The notes under the pieces were generated by a model. It was given only the letters and a program-made list of their open reading frames with translations. It did no database searches and was not told where the DNA came from. Below are positions 24,710 to 34,370 of a stretch of DNA of 64,000 nt, in pieces. A program made the translations under genes and the position numbers. Numbering within the stretch: position 1 is the stretch's first letter; every line of letters starts with the position of its first letter. This DNA comes from Bacteroidia bacterium (GTDB lineage Bacteria > Bacteroidota > Bacteroidia > Palsa-965): NCBI GenBank assembly GCA_023151315.1, contig JAKLJE010000003.1, positions 61,732 to 125,731 of the forward strand, written 5' to 3'.

Positions 24710-26250
24710 TGGAAGATAAACTCAAATTACTCAGCGATAAAATTGGCCAGGCGATGCTTGGCGGCGGAGAGAAAAGAATTGAAGCTCAGCACAAGAAAGG
24801 TAAACTGACAGCGCGCGAGCGACTGCATTTCCTGCTGGATGAAGGCAGCTTTGAGGAAATCGGAATGCTCGTAACTCATCGTTCCACTGATTTCGGTCTT
24901 GATAAAGAAAAATATCTCGGCGATGGTGTTGTTACCGGCTACGGAAAAATAGACGGCCGTCTGGTGTATGTGTTCTCTCAGGATTTCACTGTTTTCGGCG
25001 GATCACTTTCAGAAACACATGCAGAGAAAATCTGCAAGATCATGGATCTTGCAATGAAGAACGGAGCGCCTGTAATCGGACTTAATGATTCCGGCGGTGC
25101 GCGTATTCAGGAAGGTGTTGTTTCATTGGGTGGCTACGCAGATATTTTCTATAGAAATACTCTTGCTTCCGGTGTTGTTCCGCAGATTTCTGCAATCATG
25201 GGACCATGCGCCGGTGGTGCCGTTTATTCTCCGGCAATTACCGATTTCATCATGATGGTGGAGAATACTTCTTACATGTTTGTTACCGGACCTAACGTTG
25301 TGAAGACGGTTACGCACGAAGAAGTTACGAGTGAAGAATTGGGCGGTGCAATGACGCATGCTTCCAAATCAGGAGTTACGCATTTCGCTTGTGCAAACGA
25401 GATTGAATGCATCCGCAGAATCAGAAGTCTGGTGTCGTACATGCCGCAGAACTGCGAAGAAGAAGCTCCGCGACTTCCGTATGAATCCGGCAATGAAAAA
25501 CGTCCGGCTCTCAATTCAATTATTCCTGCCAACCCGAATCAACCTTACGATATCCGCGATGTGATTTCAGAAGTAATCGACAACGGTTCATTCCTTGAAG
25601 TACACAAAGATTTCGCTGAAAATATTGTTGTCGGATTTGCACGACTTGCAGGAAGAAGTATCGGTATCGTTGCTAACCAGCCTGCTGTTCTTGCCGGCGT
25701 ACTCGATATTCATTCGTCAACTAAAGCGGCGCGCTTCGTACGTTTCTGCGATTCATTTAATATTCCTCTACTCGTATTCGAAGATGTTCCGGGATTCCTT
25801 CCGGGAACGGATCAGGAGTGGAATGCAATCATTACCAACGGTGCGAAATTGCTATACGCATTCTGCGAAGCAACTGTGCCGCGCGTTACTGTAATCACAC
25901 GTAAAGCGTACGGCGGTGCATACGACGTAATGAATTCCAAGCACATCGGTGCCGACATGAACTACGCTTGGCCAACTGCAGAAATTGCGGTGATGGGCGC
26001 AAAAGGTGCTGCGGAAATTATTTTCAAGAATGAGATTGCAAAAGCTGCTGATCCTGCTGCGAAATGGAAAGAGAAGGAGCAGGAATACATGGAAACATTT
26101 GCGAATCCATATCGTGCTGCAGAACGAGGTTTCATTGATGAAGTAATCGTTCCGGAAGATACGCGCGCAAAACTCATTGCAGCATTCGAGATGCTTCAGA
26201 ATAAAGCAGCGAAGCTGCCGCAGAAGAAGCACGGAAATATTCCACTTTAA
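24709..26250 (+). CDS. pccB: Acyl-CoA carboxylase carboxyltransferase subunit
   Basis: A 513-residue carboxyltransferase, most similar to propionyl-CoA carboxylase beta / methylmalonyl-CoA decarboxylase alpha. It carries [18 protein letters not shown], two crotonase-like halves, the oxyanion-hole segment [18 protein letters not shown] and the second [20 protein letters not shown]. The [12 protein letters not shown] motif is typical of PccB. It transfers CO2 from carboxybiotin to propionyl-CoA (or another acyl-CoA). No biotin carboxylase, biotin carrier or methylmalonyl-CoA gene is in this window, so the partners must be encoded elsewhere. PccB versus MmdA cannot be settled from this gene alone. 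Confidence 0.9.
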   Translation: MEDKLKLLSDKIGQAMLGGGEKRIEAQHKKGKLTARERLHFLLDEGSFEEIGMLVTHRSTDFGLDKEKYLGDGVVTGYGKIDGRLVYVFSQDFTVFGGSLSETHAEKICKIMDLAMKNGAPVIGLNDSGGARIQEGVVSLGGYADIFYRNTLASGVVPQISAIMGPCAGGAVYSPAITDFIMMVENTSYMFVTGPNVVKTVTHEEVTSEELGGAMTHASKSGVTHFACANEIECIRRIRSLVSYMPQNCEEEAPRLPYESGNEKRPALNSIIPANPNQPYDIRDVISEVIDNGSFLEVHKDFAENIVVGFARLAGRSIGIVANQPAVLAGVLDIHSSTKAARFVRFCDSFNIPLLVFEDVPGFLPGTDQEWNAIITNGAKLLYAFCEATVPRVTVITRKAYGGAYDVMNSKHIGADMNYAWPTAEIAVMGAKGAAEIIFKNEIAKAADPAAKWKEKEQEYMETFANPYRAAERGFIDEVIVPEDTRAKLIAAFEMLQNKAAKLPQKKHGNIPL

Positions 26251-26336
26251 GTCTTTAGTTTTATTCGAATGAAATATTTGTTTCTGTTACAACTGCAGTT
26301 CATTTTCTTATATTTCGAATAAATAACGACTTAACT

Positions 26337-26906
26337 ATGAAAAGAATATTTCTACTTGCAGCATTGTCCGTTTCTATTGGCGCATATGCGCAATATCCAA
26401 CCGATAAAGGTTCACGTTCCGTCGGCGGAACAGGTCGGCTTTACATTGATCTGGACGGCAGTGACGGACTCACCAATTCTTTCTCTCTTGTACCTGAAAC
26501 ATATTGGTTCGTAGCCAACAGTTTCGCACTCGGAACGGATATCGGAGTTGGTTTCGGTTCATCGAAATTTGATCTCAATGACTCTACAACTCAAAAACAG
26601 CAATATGCGAGCGGCTGGATTGCTCCGGGGTTCAGATTTTATTTCCGCGAGCCTGAGAAGAAATGGCGTCCGTATGTATTTGCGAATGCAGGCTACGTTT
26701 TCGGCTCGTACAGAACGAAAATTACAGGCCTTCCGGATACTAAGTCTTCAACCAACGGTTTCCGTGGTTACGGCGGCGGTGGTTTGGCTTGGTTCTTCTC
26801 TGAACATGCAGCCTTCGATATCAAAATGACCTTGTTCGATTACAGCATGGATACATTCTACTACAATCCCGATTTCAAAATCGGAATTCAGGCGTTCTTC
26901 GACTAG
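26337..26906 (+). CDS. Outer-membrane beta-barrel protein
   Basis: A 189-residue protein with a signal peptide (MKRIFLLAALSVSIGAYAQ) and the alternating pattern of an 8-stranded OmpX/OmpW-type barrel. Examples are NSFALGTDIGVGFGSSKFDL, SGWIAPGFRFYFRE, YVFANAGYVFGSYRTK and RGYGGGGLAWFFSEHAAF; it ends with aromatic FKIGIQAFFD. No ligand or function can be assigned. It shares a bidirectional terminator with the convergent lipoprotein gene. Confidence 0.82.
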   Translation: MKRIFLLAALSVSIGAYAQYPTDKGSRSVGGTGRLYIDLDGSDGLTNSFSLVPETYWFVANSFALGTDIGVGFGSSKFDLNDSTTQKQQYASGWIAPGFRFYFREPEKKWRPYVFANAGYVFGSYRTKITGLPDTKSSTNGFRGYGGGGLAWFFSEHAAFDIKMTLFDYSMDTFYYNPDFKIGIQAFFD

Positions 26907-26925
26907 AATTAAAGTCTCGCATAAC

Positions 26926-26955
26926 AAAAAGCCTCTTCATCGAAGAGGCTTTTTT
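26926..26955. terminator. Bidirectional terminator between convergent genes
   Basis: AAAAAGCCTCTTC and GAAGAGGCTTTTTT form a perfect stem with an ATC loop. A and T runs on the two sides let it work in both directions. The stop codon of the minus-strand lipoprotein lies within the T-run. Confidence 0.9.
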
Positions 26956-27346
26956 ATTGAACAACTATCCTGATTTCTTTCTCGACTAATCGGCCGTCTT
27001 TGTCATTCACATTGAATGTCCATCGCTCAGTTCCGACGCGGTTTCTTACCGTGAAAATATAATCGGCTTCATAGCGATTCTGTCCTTCCGGAATTTCATA
27101 TCGAACAACAAGCGAATCGACATTAGCTCCATCATACGCAACTTCAGAATAAGAAATGTGCAACGGATCCGTACCTGCGTCGCAAATTACTCCGACTTTG
27201 ATTGTGCTTCCCGGAGCAACATTTACATCTGTTGAAGTGTAACCTGCACCCGTTTTTAATGTCAACGTTGGATCTTTCGATTCCTTTTTACAGGAAACGG
27301 AAATCGTCAAACCAACCAGTAATACGGCGAAAAGAGCACGCTTCAT
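26954..27346 (-). CDS. Lipoprotein with Ig-like domain
   Basis: A 130-residue lipoprotein: MKRALFAVLLVGLTISVSC predicts lipidation at Cys19. The mature ~110 residues look like a single beta-sandwich (TLKTGAGYTSTDVNVAPGST, VVRYEIPEGQNRYEADYIF, WTFNVNDKDGRLVEKEIRI), similar to small Ig-like Bacteroidota lipoproteins. Function is unknown. A TAACTTTA element lies 4 nt before the ATG, so the mRNA may be leaderless. Confidence 0.78.
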   Translation of the reverse strand: MKRALFAVLLVGLTISVSCKKESKDPTLTLKTGAGYTSTDVNVAPGSTIKVGVICDAGTDPLHISYSEVAYDGANVDSLVVRYEIPEGQNRYEADYIFTVRNRVGTERWTFNVNDKDGRLVEKEIRIVVQ

Positions 27347-27350
27347 GCAT

Positions 27351-27358
27351 TAAAGTTA
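27351..27358 (-). promoter_or_regulatory. Possible -7 element of the Ig-like lipoprotein gene
   Basis: Reads TAACTTTA on the minus strand (one base off TAnnTTTG) and ends 4 nt before the ATG at 27346. Confidence 0.35.
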
Positions 27359-27433
27359 ACAAACTCCGGAATTCCTCTGCAGAACCATCTAAGTAAATAT
27401 CTGTTCCGCTCAGGTTCTTAGGTGTGTCTTCCT

Positions 27434-27441
27434 TACTTTTG
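27434..27441 (+). promoter_or_regulatory. -7 promoter element of mfd
   Basis: TACTTTTG fits TAnnTTTG and ends 7 nt before the mfd ATG at 27449. It lies downstream of the in-frame GTG at 27422, so that codon cannot be the start if this promoter is used. Confidence 0.55.
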
Positions 27442-27448
27442 CGCCCGA

Positions 27449-30400
27449 ATGACATTGCGGGAGTTAGTGGCGCGTTACGAAGACAGTGCACACACGCGGA
27501 AAATCGCTTCTGTGCTGGGCGGAGCTTTGCCATCACGATTGCAATTGAAAGGTCTTGCAGGTTCCGCACCTTCATTTATTGCTGCTTCTGTAATCAAGAG
27601 CGGAGAACAATCACATCTTTTCATTCTTCCTGATAAAGAACTCGCGGCTTATTTTCTCAACGATCTTGAAAATCTTCTGGGTGAAACACGCGACGATGGA
27701 GAGACTGCAACTTCCATTCCTGTAGTGTTCTTTCCGGCATCGTATCGCAAACCGTATCATGTAGAAGATACCGATAATGCTAACGTTCTTCTGCGCGCCG
27801 AAGTGCTCGACAGAATCCGCAGGGAAAAACGCGTTGCGGTTGTTACCTATCCGGGCGCACTCAGTGAAATGGTTGTCACGCGACAACTTCTGGAGAAAAA
27901 CACTTTGCGATTGCAGCGCGGCGAAAAGGTTTCAATTGCATTCATTACCGAATTATTGCATACGTATGGATTCGAGCATGTAGACTACGTTTATGAAGCC
28001 GGACAATACGCTGTTCGCGGCGGAATCGTTGACGTTTTTTCATTTGCACACGAGAATCCATATCGTCTTGAGTTTTTCGGAGATGAGGTGGAGTCGATCC
28101 GTTCTTTTGATGCTCTCACGCAGTTATCACTGAAGAACATTGACTTCCTGACTATCATCCCGAATGTTCAAGGGAAAATACTTTCTGAAAGCCGCGAATC
28201 TTTTCTGAGTTATTTCAGTTCTGCACGTCATGCCGCTGCACCAAATACAGTTTGGATTTCTGATCTGGAATTGACAGAAGGACTCGTTCAGAAAGAATAC
28301 GATTCAGCGGTTACGGTTTACGAGCATGAAATCAAAGACGCGGTAATTTCCCGTTTGCCTCCTGAAGAGCAATACATCAGCGGTTCTGTTTTCCGTGAAC
28401 AATTGTTGCAGTTTTCGCTTATAGAAAACGGTAACCGATTCATTCTTCCTGACGCCGAAACGGTGCAGTTTCAGATGGTGCCGCAACCGGTATTTCAGAA
28501 AAACTTCGATCTGCTTACCCAGAATCTTTCGAAGAGCACTGTAGACGGATACACCAACGTGATCTTTACCGACAGCGGAAAACAATCTGAACGCCTCTAT
28601 AGAATTTTCGAAGACATCGGTCGCAAACTGGATTATCATCCCATGGTGGTTTCCATTCACGAAGGATTCGTGGATCATGCATTGAAACTGACATGTTATA
28701 CGGATCACCAGATTTTCGAACGTTATCATCGTTTCCGATTGCGTGATGGATTCCAACGCAAGAAAGAAGCGATGTCGCTGAAAGAATTGCGCGGACTGAA
28801 TCCGGGTGATTATGTAGTGCACATTGACCACGGAGTTGGTCGCTTCGGCGGCTTGGAGAAAATTGAAGTGAGCGGAAAACTGCAGGAAGCCATTCGCCTG
28901 GTGTATCGCGACAACGATATCGTTTACGTGAGCATTCACTCCCTGCACAGAATTTCAAAGTATGCAGGTAAGGAAGGTGAAGTTCCGCGTATTGATAAAA
29001 TCGGTTCGGCTACATGGTCGAATCTGAAAGCGAAAACGAAGATTCGTGTACGCGAACTGGCATACGATCTGATCAAGCTCTACGCACAACGCAAAGCGCA
29101 GAAAGGATTTCAGTATTCTCCTGACAATTATCTGCAACACGAACTCGAAGCCAGCTTCATTTATGAAGACACCCCGGATCAATTGAAAGCTACGCAGGAT
29201 GTGAAACGTGATATGGAGAAGGAGCGTCCGATGGATCGTTTGGTTTGCGGAGATGTTGGTTTCGGAAAAACGGAAGTTGCAATTCGTGCCGCCTTCAAAG
29301 CTGTCTGCGACAGCAAGCAAGTTGCCGTTCTTGTGCCGACAACGATTCTCGCGCTGCAACATTTCAAAACATTCAGCGAGCGACTTCAGGCTTTGCCGGC
29401 AAAAGTGGATTACCTCAATCGCTTTAAAACCGCTGCTCAGAAGAAGGAAACACTTCAGCGACTCGCGAAAGGTGAAATCGACATTATCATTGGAACGCAC
29501 TCTCTGGTTGGCAAGGACGTGAAGTTTAAGGATCTCGGTCTTCTTGTAATTGATGAAGAGCAGAAATTCGGCGTGGCTGCAAAGGATAAATTAAAAACGC
29601 TGAGAACAAACGTAGATACGCTTACGTTAACGGCAACACCGATTCCGCGTACGTTGCAGTTTTCTCTCATGAGTGCTCGTGATCTCAGTGTGATCAACAC
29701 TCCGCCACCGAACAGATTTCCCGTGCAGACAGAAATACACACATTCAGCGAAGAATTGATTCGTGATGCAGTTTCATTCGAAATTCAACGCGGTGGTCAG
29801 GTCTTCTTTGTACACAACCGTGTGGGGAACATCATGGAAATTGCAGGAATGATTTCACGTCTGGTTCCGAATGCACGCGTGGCCGTGGGTCATGGACAAA
29901 TGGAAGCTTCGAAACTGGAAGAAATCATGGTGGATTTCATCGAAGGGCAATATGATGTTCTCGTTTCCACCACGATCATTGAATCCGGACTTGATGTGTC
30001 GAATGCCAATACAATGATCATTAATGATGCGCAGAATTTCGGACTCAGTGATTTGCACCAGATGCGCGGTCGAGTGGGACGTTCGAATCGCAAAGCATTC
30101 TGTTATCTCATCACACCGCCGGTGTTCATGCTGACTTCAGAAGCGCAACGCCGACTGAAAGCAGTGGAAGAATTCTCAGATCTCGGTGCAGGTTTCCACA
30201 TCGCATTGCGCGATCTGGATATACGCGGAGCTGGTAATTTGCTGGGCGGAGAACAAAGCGGTTTCATTGGTGACATCGGCTTCGATATGTATCAGAAAAT
30301 TCTGGATGAAGCCATTCAGGAATTGAAGGAAACCGAGTTCCGCGACCTGTTTGCTCAGGAAGAACAGGAGCAGAAAGCAGATGGATCCGATCCGCATCGC

Positions 30401-30868
30401 AAACACAAAGGAATTTTTGTGCGCGATACACAGATCGATACGGATATGGAAATCCTCATTCCGGACGGATACGTGGAAAATATCACGGAACGACTTTCGC
30501 TTTATCGTCAGCTCGACGACAGCACAACTGAAGATGATCTTTCGCGTTTTGAAGCGATGCTGCGTGACCGATTCGGTCCGGTTCCGTCTACGGTGGAAGA
30601 GTTGATTGACACCGTGCGACTCCGTTGGATGGCGATGGAAATCGGATTCGAGCGTTTGATCCTGAAGAATAAACGTATGTCGGGATACTTCATTCAGAAA
30701 CAGGATTCACCGTATTACCAATCGGAAGCTTTTACCAAAGTGCTGAAGTTTGTACAATCGAACCGAAGTGTTCGCATGAAGGAAAACAATCAGAAGCTCA
30801 CACTGACTTTCGAGAATGTATCCTCAATCAAAGAAGCGATTGCTGCTCTGAAACCCGTGATCGAATAA
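27449..30868 (+). CDS. mfd: Transcription-repair coupling factor
   Basis: Mfd removes RNA polymerase stalled at DNA damage and recruits UvrA. The 1139-residue protein has the full domain order. A UvrB-like N-terminal part is followed by the RNA-polymerase-interacting domain beginning near residue 448 (LNPGDYVVHIDHGVGRFGGL). The RecG-like translocase has Walker A GDVGFGKTEVA near 601, DEEQKFG near 701, TLTATPIPRTLQFSL, and the TRG/motif VI stretch DLHQMRGRVGRSNRKAFCYL. The C-terminal TRCF domain (about 1000-1120) is present. ATG 27449 gives MTLRELVARYEDS. It diverges from the small lipoprotein gene. Confidence 0.97.
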   Translation: MTLRELVARYEDSAHTRKIASVLGGALPSRLQLKGLAGSAPSFIAASVIKSGEQSHLFILPDKELAAYFLNDLENLLGETRDDGETATSIPVVFFPASYRKPYHVEDTDNANVLLRAEVLDRIRREKRVAVVTYPGALSEMVVTRQLLEKNTLRLQRGEKVSIAFITELLHTYGFEHVDYVYEAGQYAVRGGIVDVFSFAHENPYRLEFFGDEVESIRSFDALTQLSLKNIDFLTIIPNVQGKILSESRESFLSYFSSARHAAAPNTVWISDLELTEGLVQKEYDSAVTVYEHEIKDAVISRLPPEEQYISGSVFREQLLQFSLIENGNRFILPDAETVQFQMVPQPVFQKNFDLLTQNLSKSTVDGYTNVIFTDSGKQSERLYRIFEDIGRKLDYHPMVVSIHEGFVDHALKLTCYTDHQIFERYHRFRLRDGFQRKKEAMSLKELRGLNPGDYVVHIDHGVGRFGGLEKIEVSGKLQEAIRLVYRDNDIVYVSIHSLHRISKYAGKEGEVPRIDKIGSATWSNLKAKTKIRVRELAYDLIKLYAQRKAQKGFQYSPDNYLQHELEASFIYEDTPDQLKATQDVKRDMEKERPMDRLVCGDVGFGKTEVAIRAAFKAVCDSKQVAVLVPTTILALQHFKTFSERLQALPAKVDYLNRFKTAAQKKETLQRLAKGEIDIIIGTHSLVGKDVKFKDLGLLVIDEEQKFGVAAKDKLKTLRTNVDTLTLTATPIPRTLQFSLMSARDLSVINTPPPNRFPVQTEIHTFSEELIRDAVSFEIQRGGQVFFVHNRVGNIMEIAGMISRLVPNARVAVGHGQMEASKLEEIMVDFIEGQYDVLVSTTIIESGLDVSNANTMIINDAQNFGLSDLHQMRGRVGRSNRKAFCYLITPPVFMLTSEAQRRLKAVEEFSDLGAGFHIALRDLDIRGAGNLLGGEQSGFIGDIGFDMYQKILDEAIQELKETEFRDLFAQEEQEQKADGSDPHRKHKGIFVRDTQIDTDMEILIPDGYVENITERLSLYRQLDDSTTEDDLSRFEAMLRDRFGPVPSTVEELIDTVRLRWMAMEIGFERLILKNKRMSGYFIQKQDSPYYQSEAFTKVLKFVQSNRSVRMKENNQKLTLTFENVSSIKEAIAALKPVIE

Positions 30869-30891
30869 GTTCACGCTGCTCAAATTTTTGC

Positions 30892-31236
30892 TTACAGGTT
30901 CCTGTCCATCTTTTTATAATGGAACAGCAGGAAAACGAAAATGAAAACGTGGTAGATAACACCAACCGGATTTACTGAGGTGAGCAGTAGGTTCACAATT
31001 ACCTGCGCCACGAAAGTGGTGAGGAACATCTCCACGCCCCATCTTTTGTAGTGCCAAAGTCCGATGTAACCGATGAAGCGCAACGAAATAAGCGCACCGT
31101 AGAGTGCAGGATAGAAATCTCCCAGTTTGCGTGTATCAGGAGAGAAGACGGTCGGCATTCCCAGAATCACCAATAGGAATCCGACCACACAAACAACAGT
31201 GAACGACTTCGGTCTCGTATAATGCGTGTAACCCAT
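30892..31236 (-). CDS. Small membrane protein of unknown function
   Basis: A 114-residue protein with about four membrane segments: VVCVVGFLLVILGMPTVF, LYGALISLRFIGYIGLWHY, MFLTTFVAQVIVNLLLTSV and IYHVFIFVFLLFHYKKM. No family is recognised. Its ATG overlaps the TGA of the upstream ABC permease (ATGA on the minus strand), so it is translated as part of that operon and may be a partner of the permease. Confidence 0.75.
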   Translation of the reverse strand: MGYTHYTRPKSFTVVCVVGFLLVILGMPTVFSPDTRKLGDFYPALYGALISLRFIGYIGLWHYKRWGVEMFLTTFVAQVIVNLLLTSVNPVGVIYHVFIFVFLLFHYKKMDRNL

Positions 31237-32483
31237 CAGATTCCGCTTCTAATTGCTTCCACCGGATCCAGCTGTGAGGCAGAATACGAAGGAATGAATC
31301 CCGAAATAATACCGATCATTGCCGAGATGGTCAATCCGAGAATGATGTTGGATGAAGTGAGTACGAATTCGAAATCGAGCATGCTGGATGCAATGGTTGT
31401 TCCGATGTAAACCATAATCAGTCCGATAATACCACCAATGATGCAAAGGACAACGGACTCCACAAGAAACTGTACCAGAATGAACCAGTTGCGTGCACCA
31501 AGTGCTTTCTGAATACCGATCTGGTTGGTTCGCTCTTTCACGGATACGAACATGATATTTGCGATTCCGAATCCACCGACCAGAATGGAGAACGCACCAA
31601 TGATCCAACCGGCCGTGCCGAACACACGGAAAATGCTTTCGGTTTGAGAAGTCAATAAACTCACTTCATTGAGTGAGAAATTGTCGTCTGCTCCGGGTTT
31701 CAGTCGGCGTACAGACCGCATCAGTCCTTCCAATTCATCGGTCAGTTTCTCTGCGGTAATGCCGTTTTTTCCCTTCACCATGATCATTGGCGTCACCTGA
31801 TCCGTCTCGAGATCAACATATTTCTGAGTGAAGTCGGCAGGGAGGACAACCATGTTATCCAGGCTGTTGCCGAACATACTTTCGCCTTCGCGGGCAAATT
31901 GCCCGATAATCGTTACTCGCTGACCGTACAATCTGAGCTCTCTTCCGGTCGGATCTTCACCATTGAATAAAGCAGCTCCGATTCCGCTGCCAATGATACA
32001 AACCGGCTTTCCGGTTTCCACCTCTTCGTCAATGAAAAAGCGACCGAACTGCACATCAAAATCTTTTACTTTCTCATAGCCTTTCGTGGTGGAAAGGATC
32101 TGTGCATTCTCAACAAAAGAGGAATTATAAAATATGGTTTTGCGGATGTATCCGTTGAACACAGCAGCGTCCACCGATTCCGAACGCTCTTCAATTTCCT
32201 TGGTTTCCCGTATGCGCGGCAAAGGCCGATTCATGTATTTCCACCACGGATAATCGGGCCCGAAAGTCCATGGCCATTTCTGAACGAAGATCACGTTTTC
32301 GCCCAGCGATTCCAGGCTCGCGCGCACTTTGCGTTCCATGGAATCCACCGCTGTGAATACCGCAATGATGGCGAAGATTCCAATGGTGATTCCCAATAGC
32401 GACAATAGCGTTCTGAGACGGTTTACCCTCAAGGCATTCAGGGCGAATACCACACTTTCCCTCAGAAGCGTCAGAAAAATCAT
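31236..32483 (-). CDS. MacB/FtsX-type ABC transporter permease
   Basis: A 415-residue permease with the MacB layout. One N-terminal membrane helix (LLGITIGIFAIIAVFTAVDS) comes first, followed by a ~230-residue periplasmic domain (MacB_PCD; ENVIFVQKWPWTFGPDYPWW, CIIGSGIGAALFNGEDP). The C-terminal FtsX domain has three helices (GAFSILVGGFGIANIMFVSV, KALGARNWFILVQFLVES, IGGIIGLIMVYIGTTIAS). Such proteins pass mechanical force from a cytoplasmic ATPase to export lipoproteins, peptides or drugs. Neither the ATPase nor a membrane-fusion protein is adjacent, so the partners lie elsewhere. A GTG at 32516 lies upstream of the -7 element and is not used. Confidence 0.9.
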   Translation of the reverse strand: MIFLTLLRESVVFALNALRVNRLRTLLSLLGITIGIFAIIAVFTAVDSMERKVRASLESLGENVIFVQKWPWTFGPDYPWWKYMNRPLPRIRETKEIEERSESVDAAVFNGYIRKTIFYNSSFVENAQILSTTKGYEKVKDFDVQFGRFFIDEEVETGKPVCIIGSGIGAALFNGEDPTGRELRLYGQRVTIIGQFAREGESMFGNSLDNMVVLPADFTQKYVDLETDQVTPMIMVKGKNGITAEKLTDELEGLMRSVRRLKPGADDNFSLNEVSLLTSQTESIFRVFGTAGWIIGAFSILVGGFGIANIMFVSVKERTNQIGIQKALGARNWFILVQFLVESVVLCIIGGIIGLIMVYIGTTIASSMLDFEFVLTSSNIILGLTISAMIGIISGFIPSYSASQLDPVEAIRSGI

Positions 32484-32486
32484 GCT

Positions 32487-32494
32487 CAAAGTTA
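32487..32494 (-). promoter_or_regulatory. -7 promoter element of the ABC permease gene
   Basis: Reads TAACTTTG on the minus strand (TAnnTTTG), only 3 nt before the ATG at 32483. It predicts a leaderless transcript. The rest of the gap to purH (to 32750) holds nothing I can identify. Confidence 0.55.
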
Positions 32495-32750
32495 AGTGTT
32501 TCCCTGTCGCTAACACGATCTGAATTCTAAGGGAATTTTAATGCAGTTGTCCGTGTTGCGGCGGCGCTTGAAAAACCATTTGGAACACATTTGGGAAGCG
32601 CTTACGATTGCTCAATCAGAATCTGAACTTCGAGACTGAATTCCGAAATGTGGATGAAGTGTGGCGCGTGCACTTATGAACAGAAGTCAGACTTTATCAA
32701 CAAAGCGGAAAAAGCGACTTTTCAGAGGGAAAATGAGCCTTCGAACTTTG

Positions 32751-32758
32751 TACCTTCG
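32751..32758 (+). promoter_or_regulatory. Probable -7 element of purH
   Basis: TACCTTCG, the TTCG variant also seen before rplU, lies 21 nt before the purH ATG at 32780. No clear -33. Confidence 0.35.
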
Positions 32759-32779
32759 GGACACTTTTTCAGAACAATT

Positions 32780-34327
32780 ATGACCACTTCTCCCAAAGGC
32801 ATTCAGACGGAACGAAAGATCAAGAGCGCGTTGATTTCCGTTTTTTACAAAGACAATCTTGAACCTGTAATCCGCAGATTGCATGAGTTGGGTGTTGTGA
32901 TGTACAGCACAGGCGGAACACAAACGTTCATTGAGCAGTTGGGAATTCCTGTTGTTGCAGTTGAATCATTGACTTCATATCCTTCGATTCTTGGTGGACG
33001 CGTAAAGACATTGCATCCGAAAATTTTCGGCGGCATTCTCGGTCGTCGCGAATTAGACAGTGATGTTGCACAGCTTGAGGAATACGAAATTCCTGAGTTG
33101 GATCTTGTGATTGTTGATTTGTATCCGTTCGAGCAAACAGTTGCTGGCGGAGGAAGCGAACAGGAAATCATTGAGAAGATCGACATTGGTGGAATTTCAT
33201 TGATCCGTGCAGCAGCAAAAAATTTCAAAGACGTTCTCATTGTTTCTTCGCGCAGCGAGTATCCTGCATTGCTTGGTTTGCTGAATGAGAAAAACGGAAT
33301 GACAGACATTTCCGATCGTCGTCAGTTTGCAACACGTGCGTTCGCTGTTTCATCCGGATACGACTCAGCGATTTTCTCCTGGTTCAATGGAGACGGACAG
33401 GAACTTTCATTGCGTGCGGCAGTGAATGGTGGCCGCACTTTGCGTTACGGAGAGAATCCGCACCAGCGTGCATGGTTCTTCGGTGATCTGAGCGCAATGT
33501 TTGATCAGCTCGCAGGGAAAGAACTTTCATACAACAATCTTCTCGACATCGATGCGGCAGTAAATCTCATTGATGATTTTCAGGAAACCACATTTGCAAT
33601 TCTGAAGCACAACAACGCTTGCGGTGCTGCATCCCGTGCAACAGTGCTTGAAGCGTGGAATGCAGCATTGGCAGGTGATCCGGTTTCTGCTTTCGGTGGA
33701 ATTCTGGTTTGCAACAAAACTATTGACGCGGCAGCTGCTGCGGAAATCACCAAAATATTTTTCGAAGTAATCATCGCTCCTGATTATGAAAAAGGCGCGC
33801 TTGATATTCTGATGCAGAAGCAGAACAGAATCATTCTGGTTCGTAAGCCGGTTGCTTTACCGCAAACGCAGTACCGCACTTTGTTGAACGGCGTGATTGC
33901 TCAAGACAAAGACATGCGTTCTGAAAATGCTGCGGATATGAAACCAGGAACAACTGCTGTTCCGACTGCAGAAGAGTTCAACGATCTCGTCTTCGCTAAC
34001 AAGCTGGTGAAACATACGAAGTCAAACACTATCGTACTTGCAAAGAACCGTCAGTTGATTGCCAGCGGTACCGGACAGACTTCACGTGTGGATGCGTTGC
34101 GTCAGGCGATCGCGAAAGCAAACTCATTCGGATTTGATCTCAGCGGAGCTGTAATGGCTTCAGATGCTTTCTTCCCGTTCCCGGATTGTGTGGAAATTGC
34201 ACACGGAGCAGGAATTAAAGCTGTTGTGCAGCCGGGCGGATCAATTCGCGATAAAGATTCAATCGATTACTGCAACGCCAACGGAATGGCAATGGTGATC
34301 ACAGGTAACAGACATTTCAAACATTAA
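32780..34327 (+). CDS. purH: Bifunctional AICAR transformylase / IMP cyclohydrolase
   Basis: PurH carries out the last two steps of purine synthesis, AICAR to FAICAR to IMP. The 515-residue product has the N-terminal MGS-like cyclohydrolase domain (ALISVFYKDNLEPVIRRL, MYSTGGTQTFIEQLGIPVV, GGRVKTLHPKIFGGIL). The C-terminal transformylase has LRYGENPHQRAWFF, the catalytic FAILKHNNACGAA region, and SDAFFPFPDCVEIAHGAGIK. Start at ATG 32780: the in-frame ATG at 32648 would add 44 residues without family similarity and lies upstream of the promoter-like element. mreB begins 43 nt after the stop. Confidence 0.97.
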   Translation: MTTSPKGIQTERKIKSALISVFYKDNLEPVIRRLHELGVVMYSTGGTQTFIEQLGIPVVAVESLTSYPSILGGRVKTLHPKIFGGILGRRELDSDVAQLEEYEIPELDLVIVDLYPFEQTVAGGGSEQEIIEKIDIGGISLIRAAAKNFKDVLIVSSRSEYPALLGLLNEKNGMTDISDRRQFATRAFAVSSGYDSAIFSWFNGDGQELSLRAAVNGGRTLRYGENPHQRAWFFGDLSAMFDQLAGKELSYNNLLDIDAAVNLIDDFQETTFAILKHNNACGAASRATVLEAWNAALAGDPVSAFGGILVCNKTIDAAAAAEITKIFFEVIIAPDYEKGALDILMQKQNRIILVRKPVALPQTQYRTLLNGVIAQDKDMRSENAADMKPGTTAVPTAEEFNDLVFANKLVKHTKSNTIVLAKNRQLIASGTGQTSRVDALRQAIAKANSFGFDLSGAVMASDAFFPFPDCVEIAHGAGIKAVVQPGGSIRDKDSIDYCNANGMAMVITGNRHFKH

Positions 34328-34347
34328 AATAATCGTACGGGAAACCG
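34328..34347 (+). other. Hairpin between purH and mreB
   Basis: GTACGG and CCGTAC form a 6-bp stem closed by a GAAA tetraloop (GNRA type) just after the purH stop. It has no following T-run, so it is more likely an mRNA-processing or stability element than a terminator. Confidence 0.45.
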
Positions 34348-34370
34348 TACAACGTAATTCGTAAATCTCA

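Noticed and set aside
32648-32779. N-terminal extension of PurH from ATG 32648
   Set aside because: The 44 extra residues have no similarity to PurH, and a promoter-like element lies at 32751.
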